This document shows, one piece after another, positions 26,438 to 38,602 of a stretch of 64,000 nucleotides of DNA. The notes beneath the pieces were generated by a model, which was not told where the DNA came from, searched no databases, and saw only the letters and a list, made by a program, of their open reading frames with translations. The position numbers and the translations under genes are program-made. Each line of letters opens with the position of its first letter. Position 1 is the first letter of the stretch. Source of the DNA: Pelomyxa schiedti (taxonomy: Eukaryota > Evosea > Pelobiontida > Pelomyxidae); the NCBI GenBank assembly GCA_020536535.1, contig JAHLWZ010000016.1, positions 226,925 to 290,924 of the forward strand, in the 5' to 3' direction.

Positions 26438-29400
26438 TTAGCCTGAAGAGGAGTCCAAAGAAACTACATCCATGTAGTCCAAGAACGTGTACACCCAGTT
26501 CCCATCAGCATCCCTCCCACCAACAGTCAAAGTCAGAGACCCATCCTTAAGGCTTATTCTCTGAGTACGGACTATCTGATACTGCGTGTCTGTTGTGGCC
26601 TCTTCATCAATAACCTTGATATTTTCAATCCAGACATTGCAGGGATCATTGGGGTATGCTCTGTTGGGGAATCCAACAGACACTGTGACATCATATTCAC
26701 CGTTGCCCAGAAGGAATTCAAACACATTTTGCCTGTTATACTGGTGGTTAAACAAGAATGGGAGAGCAAGGGGGAAAAAAGAATATCTTGTCACCTGCCG
26801 TAATCGTCATAAATGAAGCTCTTTTCAGTTTCTGTGTATCCACTTACATCATTGTAACCTGGAAAAACTAACTACAGGTGGCATTTTTTTTGTAAAAGCA
26901 CACCATACAATGCAATTGAGGGATTATCAATGTTCTCGCCATACCAACCTCAGTACCATGTAAATGTCTTTACAAAGTACAAAATGTCAACTTACCACAA
27001 TATGGCTCTTCATCATCAGTGAAGGGCATCCATCCTATTTTCATGTAGGTCTTTCCATCAACAACCAGTGGGTCGGCTATAAATACAAGTGAGAGTATTG
27101 TAAACAAAGTGAGCATTTACCAGTCGGCTGACTGTCCGGATCCTGGAAGTTGACATAGTAATTCCCCCTTGGTCTTTTACCAGTATCATAGTCAACAACT
27201 GGTAGGGTGTCCGAGGTCCCTTCAATGTATCTTCCGATTCCATCACGTATTGTCATTACGACTAAGAATTGGGGTGAATGAGCATTGAATTAACGGTAAC
27301 CTACCGCTCGGCTCTTTGATCCAAGAGGTAAGACTTTGTGCTACTCTAAAATTATACTAAATTCTCAATTTTAACATCTTCACCTTACGATGTTACAGAT
27401 GGGTCAACTGTCTCTGTCACATAGGGTTCTGGGTATTTATTTCCATTTGCCAGATAGAAGTACTCGTAGTCATCGAATGACTAATAGTGTTGGCGAGAAG
27501 TAGAAAGAAAAATTTCAACCTCTCTGAAAAGTTTGGCACGATAATTTGCCTGACTTCCGCTCCACCAGGTTCCTGCATCATAATAAGCATATCCCACCAT
27601 TCTACGAGAGTGAATTTTGAGTGGTTTCGAAGAAAGCTACCGTTCCGTCCAAGACACCCAAGAAATTATACGGACTTCCATGCCACTGGTCTCTGTGAGA
27701 GTTGGATTGAAGAGGGGTTGAGCATCCTGTTTTTTGGTTCAAAAAAGAAAGACTAAGAAAAAATACCGACCTGGGGAAGAGAGTATAACCAGACAGTTTC
27801 CCCATGGTCATGAATTCTTTCCCAGGCATAATCCCTCTGATAGGCTCCTGTGTGTGCTGCATTTTGTCACAATAAGGTACGAGAAGGTCAGATAATTACC
27901 AATCCAGATGTCGTATCCACAATACTCGGCGATTTCGGGTCGAGGTTGCTCACTTATGGCGATTTTCAAGTCTGAGGCAGCCTAAAAAAGAAGTGGAAGA
28001 AGAATGTAGCAGAAGAGTTGATTACATCTTTGGCAATTTGGCAAAGAGAAATGGCGAGATCATAATCATCCTGGTCTTGAGGCTCGTTTTGAACGTAATA
28101 ATATGATTTTTCGAGCATCTCATTATCAGATAAGTAGTTCCTTAGCGCAGTAAGGTATTTCTTCCACTCCTTCAATTAATTAAGAATTACCAACATTAAA
28201 ATCAGAAGTTACTGCATTGTAGGCAGATGTCCCAAAGTCATCACCAATAGATTCACCACAAAAAGTGTAGGGGCGAGGTTGGGAATTAGAGACAAACTGG
28301 AGAACTTCAGTTATTGGGAAACCATAAGAGTTCCAGCCCTCTCCTGGATTAAGTTAGTACACATTTTAACTACTGCAATACCTAAGAGATATTTTCGTGA
28401 AAGATAGTGAATACTATACTCTTCACCCTCGTCCATCTCGTCATAGAACTCTTCACACTGGTTTGGATTGGCGACAGAGTCCCAGCTTGGTGATTTTATT
28501 GGTCGAACGGATGGAAATAGGAACTCATACGTTATATAATATGTGAACCCAGACGGCCAAGTAACACTGGTAGGATTAAACCGATGCACAAACATGTTGG
28601 TTTTTGCTTCTTCGTCAGTGTCTGTACTTCCTGTTGGATCCCCCATGTTCATCATGCTAAAGTAATGCCCAGCAGGAGGCAATTCGAAATTATACACATA
28701 GAGGGAAATTGGAATTGCGATATCACTGCCATCTATCGTCAGTGTGAGTGTTGTAGAGTGGTCACCTGCACTATGTAAGACTCGGTTTTACTCATAAACT
28801 TCATACCTGGAGGAGAATCCAGTGGTACGTAAACGTCAACCCATATGGGATTGCAATGGCCGCCACTCAGAGAAATTGAATCAGAAGAAGTTACTTTTGT
28901 CAGATACTCAGCATTGTCCCCTTTTTTAACATTAGGAGTAATCTTATCTCTCCAGTGATACCGTCAAATGTAACTTTGAATGTATCAATAATTTGAGTAT
29001 CAGGTAGTTCTGGAAAAGGATCCATAGACACCATCGCAGACCCTGAGTGAGAACCAATAACAACTAAGAATGGTTCATATTCCCCCTTGGCAGCAGTGAT
29101 TGAAATTCCTTTCAAAAAAATAAATGAACATGGGTGGCACTTTGACAGTGAAAAAAACAGTGGTACCTGATGCCTCTGTAGTTGGTGCAGCGTCATAAAT
29201 TGTGGGTTTCCTTGTCACTGGTGTTGTCCAGAGATCAACACTGCCACTTTCTTCCAGCTTGTAAGTCCAGTCATTGGGATCCACTACCACATTATCTGTT
29301 TTTGGGCCCGAACTATTTCCAGACAATCCAGCCTAAGGAATGTGGCCTTGGTAAACCACAAAAAAAAAAAAAAAAAAAGGAACAAACATAAAATTATATG

Positions 29401-29628
29401 CAAGCAAAAATTAAGGGCTACCAAGAAACAACCAACCCGCATAGCCAACAAATCAATAACTCAAAGCAAAAACAGACATACCGCCAATCCAATAATGAGA
29501 ACCAATGCGCATGTAGTTCCTGCTGCAGCTCCCACAAAAATTGCTAAGTGTGATTTCACTTGTATCCACTCCTTGAACTTAGTGGCACTTTCGGTTGATT
29601 TGGTTGTGATTTTATTCACCACCTCCAT
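26438..29628 (-). CDS. Type II membrane ectoprotein with glycosidase-like and beta-sandwich domains
   Basis: Large multi-exon gene. The N-terminus is short and cytosolic (MEVVNKITTKSTESATKFKE), followed by one membrane helix, LAIFVGAAAGTTCALVLIIG, so the bulk of the protein should be extracellular. Ectodomain exons give beta-rich segments (WTYKLEESGSVDLWTTPVT; EPFLVVIGSHSGSAMVSMD; CNPIWVDVYVPLDSPP). A middle region has FVHRFNPTSVTWPSGFTYYI, EWKKYLTALRNYLSDNEMLE, DIWIAHTQEP, FWSG-like GYAYYDAGTWWSGSQANYR. Its order recalls DUF4091/GH123-like glycoside hydrolases. A C-terminal beta-sandwich follows (FEFLLGNGEYDVTVSVGFPN ... ISLKDGSLTLTVGG), similar to malectin-like carbohydrate-binding modules. 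The enzymatic assignment is weak; the membrane anchor and the C-terminal sandwich are the firm parts. The stop is 104 nt from the convergent PX gene. Confidence 0.72.
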
Positions 29629-29797
29629 ATTTGTTGTCCCTCAGGCCTCTCTGTTCACCACCAAATTTGTTTTTAAAGCTTAGGGCAAACCGTAAAAAAC
29701 GGTAGTTTTGTTTGATGAGAGTTCGCGGCATCATTTTTGGAAGAAATTCTTCCACGCAGTCATTTGATTCCAAAATTTTTGTTCTACAAGGGTATTT

Positions 29798-32726
29798 TTA
29801 CAGCTGTTGGTGTGTTTGAAATGCTTGGGTGATGGCATTTAACCAGTGCGACTGAGGGAGAAAAATGGTCAGAAAATAATAGGGAGGTGGTTGGAGGGAA
29901 ATAACTGTTTCTTGAGGACTTGAAGAGTACAGTATGTGGGTAACAAGTGGGGAAGTTGGTGAAGGTTCAGTGACAAAGTTCCTGGGGCATTTGGTTTTAT
30001 GTTTGGTAATTATAAATGTTGTGAATTAGACATACGTTAGCTTCAGGAACGTGTTTGGCTTTGTTACAATATCCAATTTCCGGATTTGATGCACTGGGAT
30101 TATGAGCAACCTGAGAGATAGAATGTGATAAACACAAGGAAGTTAGGTGTATATAAGAGATACATTGAGGGGAGGGCGGTCATTAGTTTGTGATCAGGTG
30201 TTGTAGGGTAGAAAATTAAAGATGTGGGTGTGAGAACAGTAAAGAAGTATTCTGACGGCAGCTTAGATGCAGTTTTTATATTGGTATTAGCCTGAACCTC
30301 CTTTCCTTCTATTCGGGCAAAGTTTTCCTCTGGCGTTGGTTCCTGGTGATTGGGTGATTGGGTTAGTTTGAAAATTATAGAACTTTTGGTGCAAACCCGG
30401 GAGAAAAGAAAGCCACACCAATTGCATGTCATTTGAGACAGCTCATTGACCCATAAACTGTGCTGCAATTTCTGGAAAGCCAAGGTATAAAGCTGTTGAA
30501 CACAACTTGTTCTGTTAAATGCATCGAGTTCTTGTGTGTGTCGAGTGCACTCAAGGTGCTTGGCCACATTTGTCTTTTATGCGCTTATTTCTATCTCTGG
30601 TGAAATAGAAATTTACCAACAGAGAAGACCAAGATTGAAGAAACGTGCGTAGAGCATTGCCGACACCATCACTTGCCACATTGGCCAATTGCAAGTACCA
30701 CTGAGCTGATACGTGTAAGATACTAAGTAGAATATAAAGGACTATACCAAATAGAAGGCGGGAAATAGATTCATTGTATGCTATGTGGAGGTAAGTGAAA
30801 TGGAACAGCGACTCGGGTCCATGTCCAGAGGTTTCTGTGAAGTAGACTCGTATTTTAGTCAAGCACCCAGAATATTTTGCGAACTCAGAGGACTGAGAAA
30901 CTGTTGTGTGAGCAGAGAGCGCAACACAATGTTCACCAATTGCCAATCCCCATTGGAAATTGCACCTGGATATGGTGGGAAGTCACTTTGATGGATAGAA
31001 GGTAGAGTATTACTTGCCAAGGTTAGAGACAACGGAATGGGTCAGGGAGCCAGGCATGAGTCTTAGCATACAACGCTCTCCAAGCTGCAGAGAAAGTTGA
31101 TGATAAAGACTTTGAGTTACAAACAAGGGACCATACCTTATTCAATCCCTGTTGCAGTTCTCTGTCCTCAGTGCAAAATTCTCCAAATTTGGAAAGAAGT
31201 CTAGTTCTTATTGTTGTTTCCTCTTCACGATTTAATGTATTTTCTAAAAGCTATGAAAGGTAAATGTATGATGATGAAAATTTAGAGTACCTGATTAAGT
31301 TGTGATGTGGGACTTATTACAGGTTGTGGTGCAATAGGGGGAAGTGTGGAAGGCATTTCTTCCGTATTTAGTGGTGAGGAGGAACGAAAATGCGTGCATT
31401 GTTGAGATAGTGGTGAGGTTGGTTCAGGCTTCACAAGTGGGGAGTGAGTGGGCGACAAAGGTGTATTTACATGGGATGTTGCAGAAGCGGGAGATTCGAA
31501 GTCAGAGGAATTATTATCTGGAGGTATCCAAGTGGGTACTACATTAACTGTTGCTGATCTTCCTCTTAGAGAACATTGCGATTTATTGCCTACCAAGTAG
31601 AGAATAAGGCACTAATTAATCTTCGGGAGTGGAGCAGACCTTCCTCAGGAGTAGTGCCTTGGGAAAGTGAAGCAATTTGCAAGTTAATTATATCCACCCA
31701 TCTCTGTGCCTCCTCAGAAATTGGTGCTTTTAATTGGTACGTATAAATTCTTTTTTTCCTTTGGATTGATTGTTTTTGTTGTCCATGATGAAGGATGGTC
31801 TTTGTTTTTTATGTTGTGGGTTTAATTACCTTCCAAACAAAAAACCCGTGAAGTAGTTTCAATACTAAATAGTGCGGGATGTTTCAAAGCTCGCCTCACT
31901 GCATGCTTGCCACAAAACCCCATATAAGCTCTGCAGCTGGAGGTTATTGTTATCACTCTAATTGGTCTTTCATCCTAAAAAGCAATAAAAACCCTAATAT
32001 GGGAAAAGAAAAGAAAAGAAAAGAAAAGAAAAAAAAAGAAAAAACCCCACCTCAGAAGAGGCATAAGAGAGGGAGCATAAGCCCTTATCACAAGAGACCT
32101 TAAACCACCGCCGCTTCCAGGTCTTCCTCCTAGCACCCTGCTTATTCAGGTATCCCTGAATGAACACACACCCAGTTATCAATTCATCCACACTGGACTT
32201 GTTGGTGTCAACAAGTGCCGTTTGGTTTGGCAGTGAACAAGACAACGGCAACGGTTCAAGAGTCGCTCGCCCGCTCTTCCGCGAATCGCCTCCGCCGACG
32301 ATCACAGGCGAAGACGCCGCTAGCGGCGAAGACTGAGTCTGGGACTGACACTGACACTGAGACTGAGACTGAGAGGTGGGGGTAGGTGTTGCAGTAGTCA
32401 GTGATGATGAAGGCAATATGGATGACGAGAATCTGTGATATCTTAGGGTGGCTGCACGACGTTGATTGTTGGCGGCCGCGGTGCCCTCCTTGGGTCGGAA
32501 CTTGGACCATTTGGGAACAGGCCTGGGGACTGAGGGCTCAGGGCTGGGGTCAGCATTGGCAGGCAGACTGGAGGACTGAGGAGGTTGTTGTTGGGGAGCG
32601 ACGGGGGGAGGAGGTGGCGGTGGTGGAGGAGGATGTGGTGGTGATGGGGCAGGCACTTGCGTGGGCTGCTGAGGATTATGGGATGGTTGAGGCAACGCGT
32701 CCTGGACCGTGGCTGTAGAGGTCATC
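29798..32726 (-). CDS. Protein with two PH-type domains and a Pro-rich N-terminus
   Basis: The first exon encodes about 180 disordered residues with a poly-Pro run around residues 35-45 and Gln/Ser blocks. The first PH domain then begins CVFIQGYLNKQGARRKTWKR and WFKVS. It continues after an intron with DERPIRVITITSS and KHPALFSIETTSRVFCLE, and ends EEAQRWVDIINLQI, with the conserved Trp of the C-terminal helix. A Ser/Pro linker follows (around 31570-31290). A middle region of mixed alpha/beta character comes next (HCVALSAHTTVSQSSEFAKY; LFHFTYLHIAYNESISRLLF; ASDGVGNALRTFLQSWSSLL). Finally a second PH-like unit carries YFFTVLTPTSLIFYPTTPDH, NPEIGYCNKAKHVPEA and SHWLNAITQAFQTHQQL at the stop. 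PH domains bind phosphoinositides or proteins at membranes. The middle region is not recognised. Exon borders there are approximate. Confidence 0.75.
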
Positions 32727-33106
32727 GGTTGGGGAAGAAAAAGAAAAAAAAACAAACAAACGCAGAAACCGTTCCCGGGAAGTGCAAACGAAGGAGACTG
32801 TTCAGAGTTGTGCGAATTTGCGTGAAAGGACATTTTCCCGATGTGATGGAGACCTCTGCCAACTCTCCTGACTCCGAAGAAATGCGGTGAGGCCCACTTG
32901 TTGGTTCCTCCAATATTTAGGCTCAGACAGACATCCTCGAGATTGCAGAAGCTATTTTCCGAGCAGCCGAAAAAACGAACCAAAAACAAAACCAAAATCT
33001 TTTCACGAAAGAAGCAAAAAAGAAAAAAAACAAAAACCGCACAACACGCACCGGTCGTGTAGTAGTAAACCCGTACCTACCACATAGACACCCATAAGTA
33101 CCCCGT
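32727..33106. promoter_or_regulatory. divergent intergenic region, PH protein/IQGAP
   Basis: 380 nt between divergent start codons, with A-rich tracts at 32740-32760 and 33005-33030. Nothing else is supported. Confidence 0.45.
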
Positions 33107-36100
33107 ATGTCGTCCAAATCGAGTTCCTCGTCGACCCCGGAACGCGGCGCCTTGTCGGGATCTTCGTCGCGCTCGCCCAGCATGAGCACCATCGTGCGGA
33201 GATCTCTGAGCTTTATGAAAATCCCAGCTCACTCGCAACAAAGCCCGGCTGCTTCCTCGATGCCCGAAACGGACATACCCGATTCCGACGAGACAAACGA
33301 TGAGGACGAGACATTCCTCAATGCTATGCAGATGGTATGCGATTTGGATTGAAGCGAAGTGGGTGTTTGATTACTTAAAAAGTTGAATGAGACAATGTAT
33401 TCCTTCACACACTGCGATTTTATAAAAGGGAGTTTTAGATTATGGTCTCACAGTTATTACTTTTTTTTAAAAAAAAAAAAAACAGGAAGCACCCTGTGTT
33501 GAGCAAGTTGCTTGTCTTATGCTCCTTCTGAAATCTCGCATGATGCTTCGTCGAATGATTGCTGCTAAGCAATTCACTGAGCGTCTTTCGAAGGGTGACC
33601 TCAATGCATTTGAAGTAACCAAATTGGTGCAAGGCCAAGACGCATCTGACGACAATGACTTCATCGTGAGAATATCCGAACTCAAAAAGCAGCTCATGGC
33701 TGAAATTCGAAAAGCGAGGGAGAAGGAAAGAGAGGTAGCAATTCTAGATAAGAGAATATCTCTGCTGGTTTTGGTGTGCATTTGTCTTAATTTACTATTT
33801 CTCATTCTTCTTGTAGAATGTTGTCACAGTTGCTGCTGAAAAAACCGCTAGGCGCAAACCGCCTCCTGCTTCTGCAGGGGCTGGAGGACCGAAGGGAGAC
33901 GTATTATCTACTGCAAAATTAGAGGTAGGAGGGTGATCGCTTTTGTAAAGTTAATCGGCTTCCAAAGAAATATGGGCACCTCTTCCACTTGTTGCAGTCC
34001 GAGCCTGTCTACCTCGCCAGATTAATGGATTGCGTTGAAGCCAAGGTACTTTCAATACAAATGGGATTTCTTTCTGACTCTCCCTCAGATTGATGAAGAG
34101 TCCATGAAACAGCTGCTCGACACTATTATAATTACTATGTATGGCGATGCTTTTGCTCCACGGGAAGAGTTTCTGCTCCTTAGTTTCTTTGAGCATGCTA
34201 TTGAACGCATCATGTCCCAAGCAACCAAAGTGATGTCTTTTGTTCAGAACCCTTTCCTTCCTCCCATGGTTATCACTTACAATAAGTATTTTCCCTTTTA
34301 TCCAACTCGGGAAGTTTACTGGTGCACAGACGCAAACAAGGAGTTGAATATCTTCAAGCTACTTTAGGACCAGTGATGAAACAATTTTTAGCTGAGAAAC
34401 TCACCTTGGATCCAAATGCGAGAACGGTAAAAGCACAAAATCTACTTCATCGTGATGTAATACCTCTTAGATTCATGAGCGTATGGTCAAGGAAATTGAA
34501 ATCACTCAAGGCAGGAAAGTGGAACGACGCAACCTTACTGACGATGAATGTGCAGCTTTGCCAGAAATCAAGGCGGAAGTTGCCCAGCGTGTGTTGAAAT
34601 AATAAACTTCCTTGCGTGTAAACAAAGTACCAGGTCTTGAAAATTTGAAACGACACTCCCTTCTGTTCTTCGAAGCCATATGTTCGACAGTTAACAAATT
34701 GCCTTATGGTCTTCGATGGATATGCAAAAGAATTCACGACGCTGCATTGGTTATCTTTCTGACACAGTGGTATTTTAAATCACAATGGTCAGGATGCCTT
34801 CCCGGATGCCTCTGAGGATGATATCAACCGTCTGACTGTGCATTTCGTCTACTTCCGATTTATCAATCTTGGGATCGTTACTCCAGACCCCTTCAAGATA
34901 GTGGATATCCAAATTACCCCTGAGTCCCTTTTCAGCTTGTTGCAGGTAACTTTTATTCTTGCATTGAAAATTCTAACTGATGTTTAAGGTTTCAAAAGTC
35001 ATCTATAACATGTTCAACCTTTCTCTCTTCCATGACTCCGCAGAGAGATGGTTGGCTCCACTAAACCCCTGGATCATGTCCCACGCCGATTCAGTACGCA
35101 AATACTTGAATGCTGTTCTTCAAGTGGAACCCCCTGCTGACTACCTCCAAGTCGGATCTTACATGGAGCTGATGCATCTCGTGAAGCCTGTTATTCTCAT
35201 TGAGCCCAAGGAGCTTGTAAACGTTCACACTTTACTCCAAGTATATCTCTTTCTTTCCATGACTCTCGAGTTTACTTTTGCACAAGGAAAATCTTAGTGA
35301 TGTTGCTCTTAAAGCTAACGATCCCCTTCTTGAACTTATGAAAGACCTCGGCCCCCCAGAAAATTATCCTGATGACGGAAAAGCCATTCAACTAACGCTT
35401 GTGAATAAGTTCCCCCCAATGGACGGTAAGGCTCTCTGTTTTGTGCTGCAGAAGGGTGACGGTTTTCCCAGATCCACAGTCCGAGGTCAATCAACTTTAT
35501 TCCAAGACAAAAACACTTGTTGTTCAGGCACTCCGACAGAATCCTGTTCCTGCTGTGGCTGGAATGACTCTTGTGGCCATCCTTGAAGTATAGAGGAACT
35601 TTCTCCCTTCTCGAGTATAACACAGCCCACAGGCCGGCCAAGCCGCCGCCGCCAAGGGTTCCACTTATGATAAGCTCGTTGATGAGATTTTGGAGAATCT
35701 TGACAAACTTGAAAGGGAGAAGAAAGTCACGTCGGTACGCAATCATACATGTTTACAACTACTCACTCGCTAAAGGAGGATGGCTATGCCGATTTCTTGA
35801 AAGCTGTTACATTAGAAATAACAAATCGGGAACGCGTGAGGGAGCAGCAAAAGAAAGAGGTCAACCGTCTCGAAGCAGCGATCAACCAAGTGGGAAGACA
35901 ACAAAAGGCCATGACAGAACAAATTGCGCAGTATAAGATGTTCCTTGACTCCTGCCTCAAGAGTCACATGCAAGTCATGATGGGCGGCTCAACCAAGACA
36001 GGGAAACTGGGACCGTTCAAGGCACAACTCCTCGCTCCTTCACTTTTTTTTAATTTCCTACAGTTTTCGTATTTGGAAATGGTCAAGAGGGGCGTAATAA

Positions 36101-36386
36101 TCGAGTCTGAAGTACCAAAATACCTGTAAGCTTACGGCTTTCTTACCATAGTAATGACTCTTGGTACAGACAGAAAAAGACCAGATTACAAATTTCATCA
36201 GAAGAAGCTGGTGTATTCGACGTCGAAGTCATACTCCCTCGCCCCTTGCCAACAGAAAAGATGCAGCTGCAACTAGCCGATCTTCTTGACAAAAGGGACA
36301 GGAATGTCGAGCGGGATGTACAAAACAATGTCACACTGGATGTCAACCTCACCCTCCACTGGCTTAACAGCCTTTTTAAGAGGTAG
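33107..36386 (+). CDS. IQGAP-related RasGAP-domain protein (GAPA/DGAP-like, no CH domain)
   Basis: Cytoskeletal scaffold of the IQGAP family, which binds active Rho/Rac and filaments at the cortex. The short first exon is Ser-rich with an acidic end. The second exon encodes a helical, IQ-like segment (LMLLLKSRMMLRRMIAAKQF) and KREREVAILDKRISLLV-type coil. The GAP domain follows: YLARLMDCVEAK, FLLLSFFEHAIERIMSQATK, VMSFVQNPFLPPMVITYNK, VYFRFINLGIVTPDPFKIVD and YNMFNLSLFHDSAERWLAPL. The RasGAP C-terminal domain includes ERMVKEIEITQGRKVERRNL and TDDECAALPEIKAEV upstream, then YADFLKAVTLEITNRERVRE, FSYLEMVKRGVIIESEVPKY, SSEEAGVFDVEVILPRPLPT and LQLADLLDKRDRN. The last set is diagnostic of IQGAPs. 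At roughly 850-900 residues without a calponin domain, it matches the short amoebozoan GAPA/DGAP1 type. The catalytic arginine finger of true RasGAPs is not evident, as usual for IQGAPs. Confidence 0.92.
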
Positions 36387-36697
36387 GCAGGCTACCCGCA
36401 CTATTTGCAACCCAGAACCAAAGTGAGGGTAAACACATAGAGCTAAAAATGTATTTAACAACCTTTTGTTATCCCTTTTTTCTTTTCCTTGTTTGGAACT
36501 TTAGAATGGCAAAAAAAAAATTCTCCGAGAGATAATTGACCAGACACGGCGCAAACTCCGTCCCGGTAAAGTGATTCTCCGCATTCTCACGCAACCCCGC
36601 TACTGGAGCTGCCATGGGCACAACCCAGGTTTTGGGATTGGTGCTGTTTTGTGTTTCACTAGTAAAGTACAGATAAGCCACAGTTGCTTGGATACAA
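36387..36697. other. convergent intergenic spacer
   Basis: About 310 nt between two stop codons of converging genes. T-rich 36470-36490 and A-rich near 36510-36520, plausible polyadenylation zones for both strands. No gene seen. Confidence 0.45.
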
Positions 36698-38297
36698 TTA
36701 TGGGTTTTCTGCCTGCACTTCGAGCGGGAGTGGGAGGTGGAAGGTGTCGGTGAGAAAAGCGTGGATTAAATCGTGCTGCGGGGTGTGTTTGGTTTCGCGG
36801 ATCAGGGGAAACAAGTGCTTCTCGACTTCCTCGGCGCGGAGTATGTTTGCCTCAACCAACAATTTGATGACAGAAAGGAATCCCTTCCGATAGGAGGCAT
36901 GTATCCAATAAATGCTGGAGTCCGTCCTTACGGAGCGGGAAAGTGCGAATCGCTGGAAAATGATGCGCGTGGCTTCTGGATTACTAGCTAGAAGCGAGGA
37001 AGCTACCGCGGACTCAAGTTCACAAGTTATTTCGTAAGTCGGTGAAGAAGTCTCAGATATCTTCCTCGAAGCGGCGTAGTACTCGTCCAGCGCGAATTTA
37101 TCTATTAGGAAGCTGAGCATTTCCGTCCCCTTAATGTCACAAGCATGGGTCATGAGGTGCCGGAAGAGAATCTCGTCTTTGGTGACACCTGTGGCATCAA
37201 CAAGTGCCGCGACCAGAGACACGTTACCTCTTTCCACAGCTGTGTATAGCAGACTGGTGCCGGTACGTGTGCTGTCGAGAGCAGTGTAGAGGGGCGCCAA
37301 AAGATCCTGGGATGTCACTGGCAGCCGCTCTATCAGCCACATGATGAAGCTGTCGATTTCTTCTCGCGGCCTGGTTCTGAGTGATTTCGGTACGTGCACT
37401 CCCACCACTGATTCGACGTCACTTGACTTCAAAGGGTGCTCCCAGAGTAGAAGCAGTGGGGAACCTGAGGTACAAACAATTGACTGTCCAGGATTTCCAC
37501 ATATCATAAACTCCTGCTTGGAGAATCCCAACGTCTCTTTTGCCCACTTTAAAGTGTGGATACTGCCAGTTGCTGCAGCAGCCCTCAGAACGGCGTTGTA
37601 ATCGCTTCGCAGATGGTGCGGCTTCAACATGTACTTCCGAATCATCCAGTGTGCGACGCGCTGCGAGTCGGCACAAAAAACTACCGGCATAACAGCTTTC
37701 AAGTGCTCTATCTGGATGGTGGTTGCTGACCGCTGTGCCGTGCCACCAGTCTTTGGCTTTGCTGCTTGTGGAGGAGTGCCAATTGCCTGTCCAGCCAATG
37801 CAAGTCTTTTGTGTATGTTATATCCACAAAATTCAATGTCCCATAGTGTTGGTAGGTTCACTCAATACAAACATTCAAATAATAAACGAACGTAATAAGC
37901 AATGTTGGAAAATAAGAGGAAATTACAGAGGGAAGAAAGCCTCGCCCAGACAAGCCAAAATAAATGCGCGCTCTTTCAATCCCACTGACAACAAGTCACT
38001 AACAACAAATGTTCTCCATGCATTGTACGACACCTCCAATATCCTCTTAGCCTCAAGCACTGTGATGAAACCAACGAAGCAAAAGAGTGGTCAGCAAAGT
38101 ACAAAAAAAAAAAAAAAAAAAAAGAAAGAAAGAGACGGAAGTGACACGTGTCAGCAGACATTACGTTTTTCACTCGGCAATGGACATGAGACGGTAGTAG
38201 TGAGTGGCCGTGGAAACACGAGCCCGCACGCTGCTACCAACGACGATGTTTTGGGTGGCGGTGGTGCTGCGGGAGGTGGTGCACTCTCGGCAGACAT
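36698..38297 (-). CDS. Ankyrin-like repeat protein
   Basis: The first exon starts at an ATG (38297) and encodes a Pro/Ala-rich opening (SAESAPPPAAPPPPKTSSLV). An intron containing a 21-base homopolymer leads to LLEAKRILEVSYNAWRTFVV. A further intron, donor GTCTGG, acceptor TTGAG, joins KERAFILA in frame to LNLPTLWDIEFCGYNIHKRL. The long last exon carries degenerate ankyrin-type helix pairs: YNAVLRAAAATGSIHTLKWA, TSLLYTAVERGNVSLVAALV, HACDIKGTEMLSFLIDKFAL, SAVASSLLASNPEATRIIFQ, SYRKGFLSVIKLLVEANIL. The repeats act as protein-binding surfaces; the partner is unknown. A first exon plus 'AW..FV' preface and irregular ankyrins looks like an expanded lineage-specific family, as seen in several amoebae, which is inference. 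Confidence 0.75.
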
Positions 38298-38602
38298 CCC
38301 TGTGCGCTTTCGAGTAAAAAAAAAAAAGGTCTGTTCGCGGATGCCCCTGGACCAGGAACCGGGGAAAAAACCCAGAATCACTGAGGCTGAGGCGTGTTTT
38401 GCTGGGGTGCTGGTGTGAATCGCACGTACTGCAGTAGGGGAGGACTGCAAAAAGCACAAACGTGCAGTGGAAACACGCAGATCTGAGTCTGGGGACCAGA
38501 GGCGGACTTCCAATCTGTACAGTTGCACTTCGTTCCAGGCTGCTAATTGCCCCTCCTAAAGCTAATCACAGATCTTTTCTATCCCGCGCGACCACTAGTG
38601 CC
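38298..38602. promoter_or_regulatory. divergent intergenic region, ankyrin-like/eIF3e
   Basis: 305 nt between divergent start codons. An A-run lies at 38318-38328. Contains no supported gene and must hold both promoters. Confidence 0.45.
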
